Notes: generated by a model from the sequence alone, not told the origin. Numbered from the stretch's first letter, positions 1 to 9,929 are shown. The stretch is DNA of 64,000 nucleotides from Acidobacteriota bacterium (GCA_003225175.1 QIBA01000057.1:1-64000), one strand, 5' to 3'. Program-made: numbers and translations.

Positions 1-335
1 TCGCTGTTCCGCGGACACCAGTGAATTTAGCCAGGTTCAGGCTGCATCCGTTGCTCTCGTGCAGCGTTGGTACTGAATCGTAACCACCGCTTCTGCTCGC
101 TGAACATATCGGTCGCAACCGGCACCGCCTTAAGGCGGCCGCGCACGAGCGGGCTGTGGGGATATGAAAAGGTTTGCACATTGACATTGCTGCCAGCCTG
201 GCGGAGGATAACGCACGTTCGTCGACCGATCTCTCAAAGGTCCTAGCCGCCACTTCGACCTCTTGAGTTCCCGATTTAGTCCTGGCGTTTTGAAGTCCCC
301 CAAACGGCCCCTGATTTGCATATGGAGGGATAGCT
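1..335. other. Upstream region without a recognisable gene
   Basis: No convincing gene is visible here; the short open frames lack a ribosome binding site and any familiar protein motif. The region holds a perfect 14-bp palindrome, CCGCCTTAAGGCGG, at 125-138, and a good Shine-Dalgarno (GGAGG) just before the start codon at 336. It probably carries the promoter of the oxidase gene, but no promoter could be picked with confidence. Confidence 0.5.
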
Positions 336-2420
336 ATGCGCCGCTTTGTTCGTACCGCACCGGTCTGCTCACTTCTTGCTGTGATTGCGTTGACATTCTC
401 CTTTTCATCCGCCTGGGCACAAGCCAACGTGTATGGCAGTTGGTCTACGCTGCCGTACACCATGCCCATCAATCCGGTTCATGTGGCGCTTTTGCACAAT
501 GGCAAAGTGCTGGTGGTTTCCGGTTCTGGCAATGTGGCGGGAAACACGAATTATCAGGCTGGGCTCTGGGATCCGCAGGCTGGAACCATCACGACGCAAC
601 CGGTTGCGTGGGACATGTTCTGCAATGGCATGTCCATCCTGCCCGACGGACGTCCTCTGATCAACGGCGGCACACTGCAGTACGATCCATTCCACGGCGC
701 GCTGAACAACTCGGTCTACGATCCTGCGACCAACACTTTCACTGACGTACAAAAGATGGCCCATGGCCGCTGGTATCCCACAACTACCGTTCTGGGAGAT
801 GGACGGGTGCTAACGTTCTCCGGCCTGGATGAAAACGGCAATACCAACACGACCGTGGAGTTCTACACTCCTGGTTCCGGGTGGAGCTCGGCTTTTGCTG
901 CGGGATGGACGCCTCCTCTTTATCCGCGCATGCATCTGCTGCCCAGCGGCAAAGTCTTTTATTCGGGCTCGACAACCCAATCGCGACTCTTCGATCCCAG
1001 CACGCACGCTTGGACCAACGTCGCTACGACTCGATACAGCGGCACTCGTACCTATGGCACTTCGGTGCTTCTGCCGCTGACTCCGGGGAACTACACGCCC
1101 CGCGTGATGATCATGGGAGGCGGCAATCCGTCGACCAACACAACCGAGCTCATTGACCTTTCCGCATCGAGTCCGTCCTGGGTATTCGGACCTGCGATGT
1201 CGCAGCCGCGCATTGAGATGACCGCGGCGATATTGCCCAACGGAAAAGTTCTGGCCTTGGGAGGTTCGTACAACGACGAAGACACGGCAACGGCCAGCCT
1301 GAATGCAGATCTGTATGATCCTGCGTCGAATACTTTTTCTTCTGCCGGGGCGAACGCATACGCGCGTTTGTATCACTCGGTCGCGCTGCTCATGCCGGAT
1401 GCCACGGTGTGGATCGCGGGCGGGAATCCACAGCGCGGCACGTATGAGCAGCGTATGGAAATCTACAGCCCTGCGTACCTGTTCACGACGGATGCGTCAG
1501 GGAATGTGATACCGGCTACAAGGCCGACAATTGCAGGATCACCGGCGAACATTAACTATAGCGGCGGCTTCACGGTGGGCACGCCTGATGCGGCCAATAT
1601 TTCTTCGGTCGTGCTGGCTCGTGCAGGTGCAGACACGCACGCCTTCGACATGGATCAGCGTCTCGTCGGCTTGTCATTTTCCGTATCCGACGCCTCTCAC
1701 CTCAACGTGACCGGCCCTCCCAATGGAAACATCGCGCCTCCTGGTTACTATCTGCTATTTCTCCTGAACTCCGCAGGCGTTCCCTCAATTGCGAATTTCG
1801 TGCAGGTCTCGGCAGTACCGGACTTCAGCGTGTCGGCCACTCCGGCTTCAAACGGCATTACACCAGGATCGAGCGCGAACTATACAGTGAACGTCTCTGC
1901 CAGTAGTGGCTTCAACAGCGCCGTGAGCTTCAGCGTGAGCGGGCTGCCTACCGGGGCAAGCGCGACATTTAATCCAACTTCAGTGACCGGATCGGGATCC
2001 TCAACGCTAACTGTGAGCACCACGTCATCAACGCCATTGGGAAGTTATCCTTTGACGATCAGCGCGACGAGCGGCAGTTTGGTGCATACTACGTCCGTTA
2101 CCTTGGTGGTGAGCGCGGCCACTGATTTCAGCTTGTCTGCAACTCCAACAAGCATCACAGTTGCGCGCAAGTCTCAGGGTTCGTATACGGTTTCGGTGGC
2201 GCCGGTGAATGGTTTCTCGGGAACAGTTACGCTGAGCGTAAGCGGAGTGCCGTCACGGACAAATTCCTCGTTTACTCCGCCTACAATCACGGGCTCCGGC
2301 AACTCGACATTAACGATCAGCGTAAACAAGCCGGCGCAGCCTGGCACTTATCCGTTGGCGGTTACCGGAACGAGTGGCAATCTGACCCACTCGGTGAACT
2401 TGACGCTGGTCATTCAGTAA
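336..2420 (+). CDS. Secreted galactose-oxidase-like (radical copper oxidase) kelch protein with Ig-like repeats
   Basis: A 694-residue exported protein. Residues 1-29 form a signal peptide ending AWA-QA. Residues of about 35-385 are kelch-type propeller repeats, 390-492 match the galactose-oxidase early-set domain (DUF1929 type), and 495-694 are two Ser/Thr-rich Ig-like repeats of about 97 residues. All copper and cofactor positions of galactose/glyoxal oxidases appear: Cys96 (MFCNG) and Tyr147 (GRWYPT) for the thioether-linked radical, Tyr346-His347 (LYHS), and His435 (THAFDMDQR). Family members oxidise primary alcohols or aldehydes to give H2O2; the substrate here is unknown. The start has GGAGG 7 bases upstream. 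The aminotransferase gene follows within 36 bp, so co-transcription is likely. Confidence 0.85.
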   Translation: MRRFVRTAPVCSLLAVIALTFSFSSAWAQANVYGSWSTLPYTMPINPVHVALLHNGKVLVVSGSGNVAGNTNYQAGLWDPQAGTITTQPVAWDMFCNGMSILPDGRPLINGGTLQYDPFHGALNNSVYDPATNTFTDVQKMAHGRWYPTTTVLGDGRVLTFSGLDENGNTNTTVEFYTPGSGWSSAFAAGWTPPLYPRMHLLPSGKVFYSGSTTQSRLFDPSTHAWTNVATTRYSGTRTYGTSVLLPLTPGNYTPRVMIMGGGNPSTNTTELIDLSASSPSWVFGPAMSQPRIEMTAAILPNGKVLALGGSYNDEDTATASLNADLYDPASNTFSSAGANAYARLYHSVALLMPDATVWIAGGNPQRGTYEQRMEIYSPAYLFTTDASGNVIPATRPTIAGSPANINYSGGFTVGTPDAANISSVVLARAGADTHAFDMDQRLVGLSFSVSDASHLNVTGPPNGNIAPPGYYLLFLLNSAGVPSIANFVQVSAVPDFSVSATPASNGITPGSSANYTVNVSASSGFNSAVSFSVSGLPTGASATFNPTSVTGSGSSTLTVSTTSSTPLGSYPLTISATSGSLVHTTSVTLVVSAATDFSLSATPTSITVARKSQGSYTVSVAPVNGFSGTVTLSVSGVPSRTNSSFTPPTITGSGNSTLTISVNKPAQPGTYPLAVTGTSGNLTHSVNLTLVIQ

Positions 2421-2455
2421 GGGTGGTCAAGGCTGCGCGGAGAAGAGGGGCAAGT

Positions 2456-3589
2456 ATGCACGCATCACGTAGGTTTTTTCTGCGCAGTCTTGGCCTTAGC
2501 GCTGCTGTCGGTCTTACGCCAATAAAGTCTCTGGCGGCGGCTGCCATCTTCGAACCTGCTCGCACTGAAACTGCACAAGGGCCGATCTTGCTGAACAGCA
2601 ATGAAAACGCGTATGGTCCTCTTCCCAAGTCGGTAACCGCTCTGCAGGATTCGCTGGGTCAGGCAAATCGGTATCCCTTTGCGTTTTTTGGGGAGTTGGC
2701 GGAGGAGATCTCTGCTCTGCACCACGTGAAGCCAAACCAGATTGTGCTGGGATGCGGCTCGAGCGAGATCCTAAGGATGACGGCGATGGCTCTGCTCGGC
2801 AACGGCAAACAACTCGTGCAGGCCAGCCCGACGTACGAAGCCATGGACCACTACGCCCGCGTAGCCGGAGCAGCGGTGGTGAGTCTGCCGCTGACGCACG
2901 AGTACGCCCACGATCTTGGAGCGATGCTGGCGGCGATAAAGAAGACGGAATCGCTGGTTTACATCTGTAATCCGAATAATCCCACGGCGTCGCTTACACC
3001 TCGAAAGTACCTGGAAGACTTCATCTCGCGATTGCCAAATTCCGCTCACGTGCTTATTGACGAGGCATATCACCACTTCGCAGCTTCGTCGCAGCAATAC
3101 AGATCGTTTATCGATTACCCGGTAGACAATGAGCGCGTCATCGTCTCTCGTACATTCTCGAAGATCTACGGACTGGCGGGACTTCGGTTAGGCTATGCCG
3201 TCGCGTCACCAGCTATGGCAGAAAGTTTGCGGCGCTACGCCACGGTTATCAATATCAACGCTCTGGTATCTGCGGCAGCCATGGCTGGCCTGCGTGACAC
3301 CGATGGCCTCGCTGCGGCCGCAAAGCGCAATGCGGACGATCGTCAGGAATTCTTCAACCAGGCAATGGCGCGAATGCTCAAGCCTATCGACTCTCAGGCG
3401 AACTTTGTGATGATGAATGCCCATCGTCCAGCGGAAGATGTGATTGAACATTTCCGCAAGAACAACATCCTCGTCGGACGAAAGTTCCCAGCCATGAGTA
3501 CGCACGTTCGAGTGTCGCTGGGGAAATCTGGCGAAATGGCCGAATTCTGGCAGGTCTGGGATCGCATGGGCGGCGGCATGACTATGTAA
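2456..3589 (+). CDS. Tat-exported histidinol-phosphate-aminotransferase-like PLP enzyme
   Basis: A 377-residue fold-type I aminotransferase of the HisC/threonine-phosphate decarboxylase group. The PLP lysine is K236 in SRTFSK, with Asp202 (IDEAY) and Asn172 (CNPNNP) as cofactor contacts. The N-terminus reads SRRFFLRSLG, then a hydrophobic stretch and an AAA site, which is a twin-arginine signal. The ATG at 2456 is preferred over the in-frame GTG at 2423 because it follows a purine-rich GAAGAGGGG and places the twin arginine at residues 5-6. An exported PLP enzyme is unusual, since HisC itself is cytoplasmic. Its place behind a secreted oxidase suggests an envelope role rather than histidine synthesis. 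The substrate cannot be read from the sequence. Confidence 0.8.
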   Translation: MHASRRFFLRSLGLSAAVGLTPIKSLAAAAIFEPARTETAQGPILLNSNENAYGPLPKSVTALQDSLGQANRYPFAFFGELAEEISALHHVKPNQIVLGCGSSEILRMTAMALLGNGKQLVQASPTYEAMDHYARVAGAAVVSLPLTHEYAHDLGAMLAAIKKTESLVYICNPNNPTASLTPRKYLEDFISRLPNSAHVLIDEAYHHFAASSQQYRSFIDYPVDNERVIVSRTFSKIYGLAGLRLGYAVASPAMAESLRRYATVININALVSAAAMAGLRDTDGLAAAAKRNADDRQEFFNQAMARMLKPIDSQANFVMMNAHRPAEDVIEHFRKNNILVGRKFPAMSTHVRVSLGKSGEMAEFWQVWDRMGGGMTM

Positions 3590-3590
3590 A

Positions 3591-3625
3591 AGGAATGCGC
3601 TGCGCAGCTTGCAGCGCGCGCATCC
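3591..3625 (+). terminator. GC-rich hairpin after the aminotransferase gene
   Basis: GCGCTGC (3597-3603) and GCAGCGC (3611-3617) form a 7-bp stem with a 7-base loop, extended imperfectly by GGAAT/ATCC. It starts two bases after the stop codon. There is no T-tract, so it may only stabilise the mRNA end. Confidence 0.35.
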
Positions 3626-3681
3626 TATGACAGAGAGTTCAGGAGTTGACCAGATCCTGCTTATCTTGTGCGCTTAAGCCG

Positions 3682-4425
3682 ATGCTGAACCGCGAGCCTG
3701 ACGTCGTTCTTACTGACTATGCACTGGTTGTCGAGTGCTTGCTGTTTGCATTCTGGATTTATCGCAGTCGCAACTCCAATGTGCTCAGATTCTGGTTTGG
3801 GCTTTTGTTCGGCTCGATTGGAGCTGCTGCTCTCGTAGGTGGAACGGTCCACGGATTCCTCACCGATCCGCAGTCTGCGGCCAACAGGTTGTGCTGGCTC
3901 GGGACGATGCTTCTTCTGGGTGTCACCGCGTTTTCCGAATATGGAATTGCTGCTCGCCTGTTGCTTACTCGACGGCTGGGAAATGTCGTGATCTTTGGAG
4001 CGGCACTGATATTTGTCGTCTACGTCGGAATTGTCGTGCGGAATGCGGAGTTCAGGATTGCGGTGCTTAATTACCTTTCCGGATTGGCCGTTCTTTTAGT
4101 CGCGTTTGTTTGCGTGTACGTGCGAAATAAAAATCGGGGTGCCTTGGCGGGAGTGGCGGGGCTCTTGCTGACTATAGGCGCTTCTGCTGTGCAACAGGCT
4201 CGGATTTCACTTCATCCGCGATATCTTAATTACAACGCGTTCTATCACCTGCTGGAAGGGATTGCTCTCCTTCTGATCTATCGAGCAGCTCGAAGTCTTG
4301 TAAATGTTCCACTACGTCGCAATGTTGTCGCTGCTGGGTGCGAAGTTGTCACAAACGGTTCCGATCACTCAAGCGATGAACCGGCCGAGGGCGGCCGGAA
4401 CCACGTTTCGAAGGCGAATGTCTAA
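3682..4425 (+). CDS. Seven-helix integral membrane protein of unknown function
   Basis: A 247-residue protein with seven hydrophobic segments at roughly 10-27, 37-60, 71-95, 101-122, 127-150, 158-178 and 190-212, then a polar tail. A TTG at 3646 would add 12 residues, but AGGAG abuts it too closely; the ATG at 3682 is preferred without strong support. Helix 7 contains NAFYHLLEGIALL, with a histidine on a small-residue face, and helix 2 ends in GGTVHGF. Seven helices with buried histidines recall the CREST/hemolysin-III/ceramidase type of membrane hydrolase, but I cannot confirm membership. The 3' end overlaps the convergent GH115 gene by 4 bp. Confidence 0.65.
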   Translation: MLNREPDVVLTDYALVVECLLFAFWIYRSRNSNVLRFWFGLLFGSIGAAALVGGTVHGFLTDPQSAANRLCWLGTMLLLGVTAFSEYGIAARLLLTRRLGNVVIFGAALIFVVYVGIVVRNAEFRIAVLNYLSGLAVLLVAFVCVYVRNKNRGALAGVAGLLLTIGASAVQQARISLHPRYLNYNAFYHLLEGIALLLIYRAARSLVNVPLRRNVVAAGCEVVTNGSDHSSDEPAEGGRNHVSKANV

Positions 4426-6647
4426 TTCACGTCGGCCGAACGGTCTCCTTCATAATGCATGATGTGGTAATACGCTTCCCATCCATCCCATATGAGAGGC
4501 GGGGAGAGGCGAGTCTCAGGATCGCTCAGGAACTTTGCGAAAGTCTGCACGATGTCGCGTGTGCGGTAAACGTTCGTAAGCCAATCGCCGCGATACCAAT
4601 TTTTCCATTTGCCGTACTCGGCGGCAGATTCGGCTCGCTGAATCTCATCGAAACTCGATAGAGCCTGCTGCGCTTCCTGTCGAGCTTCAGCCATTTTTGC
4701 AGTTTGGGCATCTTGTATGGCTTTTGCGACCTGCAGGAGCATGCGATTGCTCTCGCGGTTTATGGCGATCATGGCCAGCACTGCAGCCTGGTAAAACGCT
4801 TTGCGGGACGGAGCTACGAGCGATTCGATTTCGAGGGCCTTCTTCCAGACTGCGTCCCAGCGTGGCTGGGCTTCGCTGCATTGTTGGATCTCGCGGGTGA
4901 CGGTCTGCGCCAGCCATTCCTTTCCCACTGCACGATTCGGGTTCGGCTCCGCTCCGGGGAGGAGGACTCGGGGCGATTCCCATTTCGGAGCCTGACTCGG
5001 CACCGAGTAGAGCGGCGCGTCGATCATATAGGTCAGCAGCATGCGGCGCGCTTCGGTGTGATAGAGCTGATCGCCATACTCATGTGTGGGTTCGCCAAAG
5101 TGCGCAGGGGCGTTGAAATATTCCTTATATAGCTCGGCGAGCTGCGCTGCGGCTTGGTCGCCGAACTCGTCAGCAGACCAGTGCTGATAAAATTCCGAGC
5201 TGGCTTTGCTGGTATCGGAAGGAAGACCCTTCCAGACTGCATCCATCACGGCGCGAATCGACATCGTGACGGGACGAATATCGCTGGTATTCACCAGATA
5301 GTAGTGTGTCGCGCCCGCCTTGATATAACGGCCGATCTCGGAGAAGCTGCGCTCGATCGGCACCATCTCCGAGAGCTGATTCGCGCGGCCATTCATCATC
5401 GCGACGTGGTCGTAGATACCCTGTCCAGCGGTGACTTGTCCGTTGTCCTGCAGATAACCGTAGCCATCGTCCGCCCACACGGTTGCGACTTCAGGCGGGA
5501 TCTTCAAGTCGCCTTGCTGAACCAAGCGGGCGCCTTCCTGCCACAGGTTTGTCACAAACTGCGCTTGCGGGCGCACGGAACGCACGATGCGCATCTGAGC
5601 AGCGATGGCTTTGCTGATCAATTGTCCGAGAGCTCTGTTGTTATTTCTGACAGTGGGATCCATGGATGCGTAAGTGACGTCGGACAGACCTCGGAGACCG
5701 ACCGACCAGAGAACCTCCTGATCGGGCAAATAGGAGTTCACCGCGTTCTTCCAGGCTTGCTCGAGAAATTCAGGACTGCTGGTGTAGTTGTACGCGACAT
5801 CCTTGGGCCACCGGGCGACATTCAGTCCGAGAGGGATTGCGTGATGCTGCGTGACGATGAGCCCACGTTGCGCCGCGTCTTTCACCTGAGGTTCGTCAGG
5901 AAAGATCCAGGTTCCCGGCGCGACCATGTTTCCTTTGAGCCGAAGAATGGTTTCGAAGATGTGATCCCAGATTTCGAGCGAGATTCCCGTTTTGTCATTC
6001 TTTTCTCCGGGCGCCCATCCGGTGAGCAGGTCTTCATCGTTGATGAAAAAGCCACGGTACTTGAAGACTGGAGCAGGGAACTTCTCATTGATTGCTGCAG
6101 GAATAGTTACCGACGCGCGGCGAAGAGGTTCGTGGTCTGTCCAGTAATACAGGGGATCGACGCCTAGATACTGCTGCGAGAATTCATAAATGGCAAAAAT
6201 CGTTCCGCGCATATCAGCACCGGAGAGCACGATTACGTCGGTTGCATGCGCCTTATTCCAATCCGCTTTTGCAACTGAGATGGAGAACGATTCTGGATCA
6301 GCCGATCCGATTGGCCGAACGCTCTCGGGAAGCTTGGACTGCTCGTCGATGAGGATTGTCAGCGGTGCGGCATCTTCCTGACGGTGAACTATTCGCGGTT
6401 TCATTCCAAACACCTTGCCGAAATCTGTCGCCAGGTCTTCGGCGGAATGCTGAATTGGAATAGGAGCATCCGCGTTCTCAAGAATCGTGAGGCTCGAACT
6501 GAGAACTAAGCGTTCGCCACGCTCGCTTTGCTTCTGCTGGCGTCCAGGAGGAGCCTGTGACTGTCCGAAAGCAGCGGCGGCCAACCAACACAGCATTATG
6601 GGAACGGCAAGCAGGTGGCGCGTGAACAGGAGTGAGCGCTGGCGCAT
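4422..6647 (-). CDS. Secreted glycoside hydrolase family 115 (xylan alpha-glucuronidase-type) protein
   Basis: A 741-residue exported protein; residues 1-29 are a signal peptide ending AAAFGQS. The central segment from about 195 carries the GH115 signature region, with RGFFINDED (198-206), a WAP motif, and GNMVAPGTW. GH115 enzymes remove (4-O-methyl)glucuronic acid from xylan, which fits soil plant-polymer use. It is shorter than many family members (900-1000 residues) and lacks most of the usual C-terminal beta-rich region, so activity should not be assumed. The ATG follows GGAGAG. It stands alone, with no neighbouring xylanase or TonB-dependent receptor. Confidence 0.8.
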   Translation of the reverse strand: MRQRSLLFTRHLLAVPIMLCWLAAAAFGQSQAPPGRQQKQSERGERLVLSSSLTILENADAPIPIQHSAEDLATDFGKVFGMKPRIVHRQEDAAPLTILIDEQSKLPESVRPIGSADPESFSISVAKADWNKAHATDVIVLSGADMRGTIFAIYEFSQQYLGVDPLYYWTDHEPLRRASVTIPAAINEKFPAPVFKYRGFFINDEDLLTGWAPGEKNDKTGISLEIWDHIFETILRLKGNMVAPGTWIFPDEPQVKDAAQRGLIVTQHHAIPLGLNVARWPKDVAYNYTSSPEFLEQAWKNAVNSYLPDQEVLWSVGLRGLSDVTYASMDPTVRNNNRALGQLISKAIAAQMRIVRSVRPQAQFVTNLWQEGARLVQQGDLKIPPEVATVWADDGYGYLQDNGQVTAGQGIYDHVAMMNGRANQLSEMVPIERSFSEIGRYIKAGATHYYLVNTSDIRPVTMSIRAVMDAVWKGLPSDTSKASSEFYQHWSADEFGDQAAAQLAELYKEYFNAPAHFGEPTHEYGDQLYHTEARRMLLTYMIDAPLYSVPSQAPKWESPRVLLPGAEPNPNRAVGKEWLAQTVTREIQQCSEAQPRWDAVWKKALEIESLVAPSRKAFYQAAVLAMIAINRESNRMLLQVAKAIQDAQTAKMAEARQEAQQALSSFDEIQRAESAAEYGKWKNWYRGDWLTNVYRTRDIVQTFAKFLSDPETRLSPPLIWDGWEAYYHIMHYEGDRSADVN

Positions 6648-6877
6648 AAAGAGCTCTCCATTGGGAAAAACGCGAAGAGAAATTAGTTCGAATCCCGAAC
6701 ATAATAGGCCAGAAACTCAGAGACAGCATCCACGTATCGGCAAATAAAAATGGGCAATGAGGCTGTAACCACCCGCATGTCCCATCTAAATCGGCCCATC
6801 ACAGCCAGTCGCTGACTCCCGGCGACGTGCAGGCACATCTGTATTGCGGCCCGAATCCACCAGGAGATTGAACAAGC

Positions 6878-9199
6878 TTGAAAGGTAACTTTGCTGTGCG
6901 TGTGTCTTCCTGTTGTCTTGCCTTACTGCTGGCTTTGGCAACTCGTCCCAGTATGGGACAAACTACCGCCTTCCGTGTAACAGGCCTCACATCGGATCGG
7001 TCGGGCGCAAATCACCAGTCGGCCACGCTGCTGAAGCCGTGGGGCATCGCATTTGTGCCGGGAGGAAATTTCTTTATCGCAGAGAATGCCGCTGGCCGCG
7101 TGGATTCTTACGACGCAGACGGCAATCCAGTGGCTGGAGTGATAATTCCAGCTCCGCCGGGAAGTACCGCTGCATTTTCGCCGCCAACCGGCATTGTGGC
7201 TATTCCTGAGGCAGATTTTCTGGCTTCACTGGGGAGCAGCGGCTTCCAGTTCCTTGTTGCTGCCGACAACGGCACGATTTGGGGATTCACAACGACGAAC
7301 GCGGTGCCACAGGTTGCGACTAGGTTCGTGGACAATTCGTCCACTGCAGCACGCTATACGGGAATCGCCGTTCTGCGTCCTGATTGTTGCGGCGCCTTCG
7401 TCGCTGTGGCAAATTTCGGTGAAGGAACCGTGGACACATTTACGCGTCTTGGAGATCCGCTCTCTCTCAGCCCACTGATGGCGAATCCCTTTGTCGATCC
7501 CAACCTTCCTGCGGGCTACGCTCCATTCAATATCCAGAAGATCAAAAATGAGATTTTCGTTACCTATGCTCTTAGAGATGGCGCTGGTAATCCGATTGGA
7601 GCTGACGGGTCGGGAGTCGTCAATATCTTTGACGAGACGGGAAACTTCGTAAAACGGTTTATTTCCGAGCGTGGTGCTGTCTCGGCGCCTTGGGGAGTTA
7701 CGCAGGCGAGCGCTAACTTTGGTGCATTCAGTAATGCAATTCTGATCGGCGATGCCGCGGGTGGCCGGATCAACGCATTCGATGCCAGTAACGGCAATTT
7801 GCTCGATCAGCTTAATGACGGAACTGGGAATCAGCTGTTTTTTGTTGGGCTGCGCGGTCTCGCATTTCGAGCCGACGGTGTGGGCGACCCAAATGCTCTT
7901 TATGAACTTGGCGGAACTGCCCAGGGGAACCCAGCCGGCAGTTTCGGGGCAATCACAGTCGGAAACGCCGCATTCCTGGGTCTGAGGTTGTCTGACAATG
8001 TAACGCAGGCAACTGTCTTTCCCGGCGATCCGGTGACCATAACGGCAGGCCTGCTCGCGCAGTCAGGCACGCCGACCGGTACTGTTGTTTTTGTCGACAC
8101 ATGCTGTACTCTCACTCCCCCTCTCACTCAGACCACATTGGGAAGCGCGAGCATTGTCAACGGAATGGCCTCCATTGTTACTACATTCCAGGCCGGGGAT
8201 CACCAGATCACTGCAAGGTATTCAGGCGACGCGAGCTTTGTGCCCAGCACAAGGTCTTCACTCCTGGGAGTCGTCTTTGAGACTCGAACGACCTTAACAG
8301 CACCTCCGAGCGCCACGCTAGGAACGCCGGTGATCCTGAACACGAATGTCAGTTCCATTCCGCCGGTGCAGCCGAGCGTTCTCACAGGACAACTTGCTTT
8401 TTTAGACGGGAATGTCATTTTGGGAAGCGTTCCGCTGCTTGATGGCGCTGCGCAGTTAACCGTTAATTCCCTGGCTCCAGGTGCGCACAACATAGTCGCA
8501 ACATTTTCGGGAGACCGGTTCTTTCAGGGCGGCCAGTCTGCCCCGGCAACCATAACCATAGGAAATCCCGTTCCAGGAATCAGCTCCCTTGCGCCATTTT
8601 CCGAAGCGCAGAACTCCGGAGCATTCATTCTGACGGTGCACGGCTTTGGATTTGTGAACGGAGCAGTTGTGACATTCAACGGCTCTCCCAGGCCCACTAC
8701 GTTCGTGAGCGATACTCAAGTAAGAGCGTCAATTACCGCCTCCGATCTCGCGGTTTCAGGAACAGCCACCATAGCCGTATCCAATCCTGCCCCAGGCGGT
8801 GGCAATTCGGGAAACGCGTTGTTCGCCATCGATACTGTAACCGCAACCTCGGTGATACTCGACAGTGTGACGCTCAACGTCGTGGCAGGCCAGAGTGTCA
8901 CAGTGCGTGCGCATCCGAGCGGCTTTTCGGGAACGGTTACGCTGATGTGTCTCAATGCCCCGGCAGGCGTAAGCTGCTCATTTGACTCGGCGAGCAATTC
9001 CGTCACCATCCAGACTTCCACCACCACACCAAAAGGCTCGAGCGCAGTAACGCTGGTATTCAGTGCTCAAGCACTGACTCGCAACACGTCCGCGCCTGCA
9101 ATCCTGGCAATGTCTTTTGGTGTGTTGGGACTTCCTTTTGGCACGGTGCTCGTGGAAGCTCGCCGCCGATGGAAGCTGAAGACAATCTGTTGGCATTAA
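6878..9199 (+). CDS. TIGR03118-type secreted protein with Ig-like and IPT domains
   Basis: A 773-residue exported protein. After a signal peptide (1-27), residues of about 30-370 match the TIGR03118 family, a propeller-like domain beginning with a FRVTGLTSD-like stretch and WGIAF repeats. Two Ig-like domains (about 375-465 and 470-560), an IPT/TIG domain (about 565-650) and a further beta domain (655-735) follow. A C-terminal hydrophobic helix (about 742-760) ends in ARRRWK, which resembles a membrane-retention or sorting tail. The function of TIGR03118 proteins is unknown; surface binding is a guess. The TTG start at 6878 lies 12 bases after AGGAG; GTG at 6899 is an alternative. Confidence 0.75.
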   Translation: MKGNFAVRVSSCCLALLLALATRPSMGQTTAFRVTGLTSDRSGANHQSATLLKPWGIAFVPGGNFFIAENAAGRVDSYDADGNPVAGVIIPAPPGSTAAFSPPTGIVAIPEADFLASLGSSGFQFLVAADNGTIWGFTTTNAVPQVATRFVDNSSTAARYTGIAVLRPDCCGAFVAVANFGEGTVDTFTRLGDPLSLSPLMANPFVDPNLPAGYAPFNIQKIKNEIFVTYALRDGAGNPIGADGSGVVNIFDETGNFVKRFISERGAVSAPWGVTQASANFGAFSNAILIGDAAGGRINAFDASNGNLLDQLNDGTGNQLFFVGLRGLAFRADGVGDPNALYELGGTAQGNPAGSFGAITVGNAAFLGLRLSDNVTQATVFPGDPVTITAGLLAQSGTPTGTVVFVDTCCTLTPPLTQTTLGSASIVNGMASIVTTFQAGDHQITARYSGDASFVPSTRSSLLGVVFETRTTLTAPPSATLGTPVILNTNVSSIPPVQPSVLTGQLAFLDGNVILGSVPLLDGAAQLTVNSLAPGAHNIVATFSGDRFFQGGQSAPATITIGNPVPGISSLAPFSEAQNSGAFILTVHGFGFVNGAVVTFNGSPRPTTFVSDTQVRASITASDLAVSGTATIAVSNPAPGGGNSGNALFAIDTVTATSVILDSVTLNVVAGQSVTVRAHPSGFSGTVTLMCLNAPAGVSCSFDSASNSVTIQTSTTTPKGSSAVTLVFSAQALTRNTSAPAILAMSFGVLGLPFGTVLVEARRRWKLKTICWH

Positions 9200-9402
9200 C
9201 TGTGCAGTGATTCGAAACCAGGAGGCGGCGTGTGCTTCGGGTCAGCTGCTCGAGATATCGGCGGGCGGGAGTCCGAAACACTGCGTTCGGCACCGCAGCC
9301 GGCCTATGACTGTCGGATAGAATCAAAAACAGCGCGCAGCTCTGCGTAGGGGCCACCCCGCGCTCCTTAGCCACATCTTCTTACTGCACGGAGGTTCGTT
9401 CT

Positions 9403-9909
9403 ATGGCTTTGTTTTCCATGGACCTGGACAGTTTGAAAGATTTGTTCATCGGCGAGCTGCGGGATTTGTATGACGCAGAAAACCAGATCACCGAGGCGTT
9501 GCCCAAGTTGATCGAGAAAGCGCATTATGCCCAACTCAAGAGCGCTCTTCAGGAGCACCTTGAGGTGACTCGCGGACAGATGCGGCGACTCGACACCATT
9601 TTCCATCGTCTCGGCGAGAAACCAAGTGGCGAAAGCTGCAAGGGCATGAAGGGGTTGATCAAAGAAGGCGACGATATGGCGACACGCGATGGCGAACCTA
9701 GCGTCATCGACGCCGCGATTATCAGCGCCGCACAGCGTGTGGAGCACTACGAGATGGCAGGATACGGAACGGTTCGAACGTATGCCGATCTACTCGGCGA
9801 AAAAGAATTCGCCAGTCTGCTGCAACAGACTCTGGATGAGGAGAAAGAAGCTGACAAGACGCTTACCGAGATTGCTAAGACGATCAACATTCAGGCGCGC
9901 GCTGCGTAA
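9403..9909 (+). CDS. DUF892 (YciE/YciF-type) ferritin-like protein
   Basis: A 168-residue all-helical protein matching DUF892, a ferritin-like four-helix bundle. Carboxylate/His positions fit that fold: ELRDLYDAE (helix 1), EHLEVT (helix 2), the QRVEHYEMAGYG pair (helix 3) and LDEEKEAD (helix 4). E. coli relatives YciE and YciF are RpoS- and osmotic-stress-related; the metal chemistry is not established. The ATG at 9403 follows GGAGG. It is a single gene with a hairpin terminator directly after it. Confidence 0.9.
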   Translation: MALFSMDLDSLKDLFIGELRDLYDAENQITEALPKLIEKAHYAQLKSALQEHLEVTRGQMRRLDTIFHRLGEKPSGESCKGMKGLIKEGDDMATRDGEPSVIDAAIISAAQRVEHYEMAGYGTVRTYADLLGEKEFASLLQQTLDEEKEADKTLTEIAKTINIQARAA

Positions 9910-9929
9910 AATCGATCCTCTTCCAATGA

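Noticed and set aside
5154-6167. Long plus-strand open frame opposite the GH115 gene
   Set aside because: It is antisense to a strongly recognised enzyme, has no ribosome binding site and shows no protein family features.
6685-6700. AGTTCGAATCCCGAAC, similar to a tRNA T-loop
   Set aside because: No acceptor stem, anticodon arm or D-arm can be formed around it.
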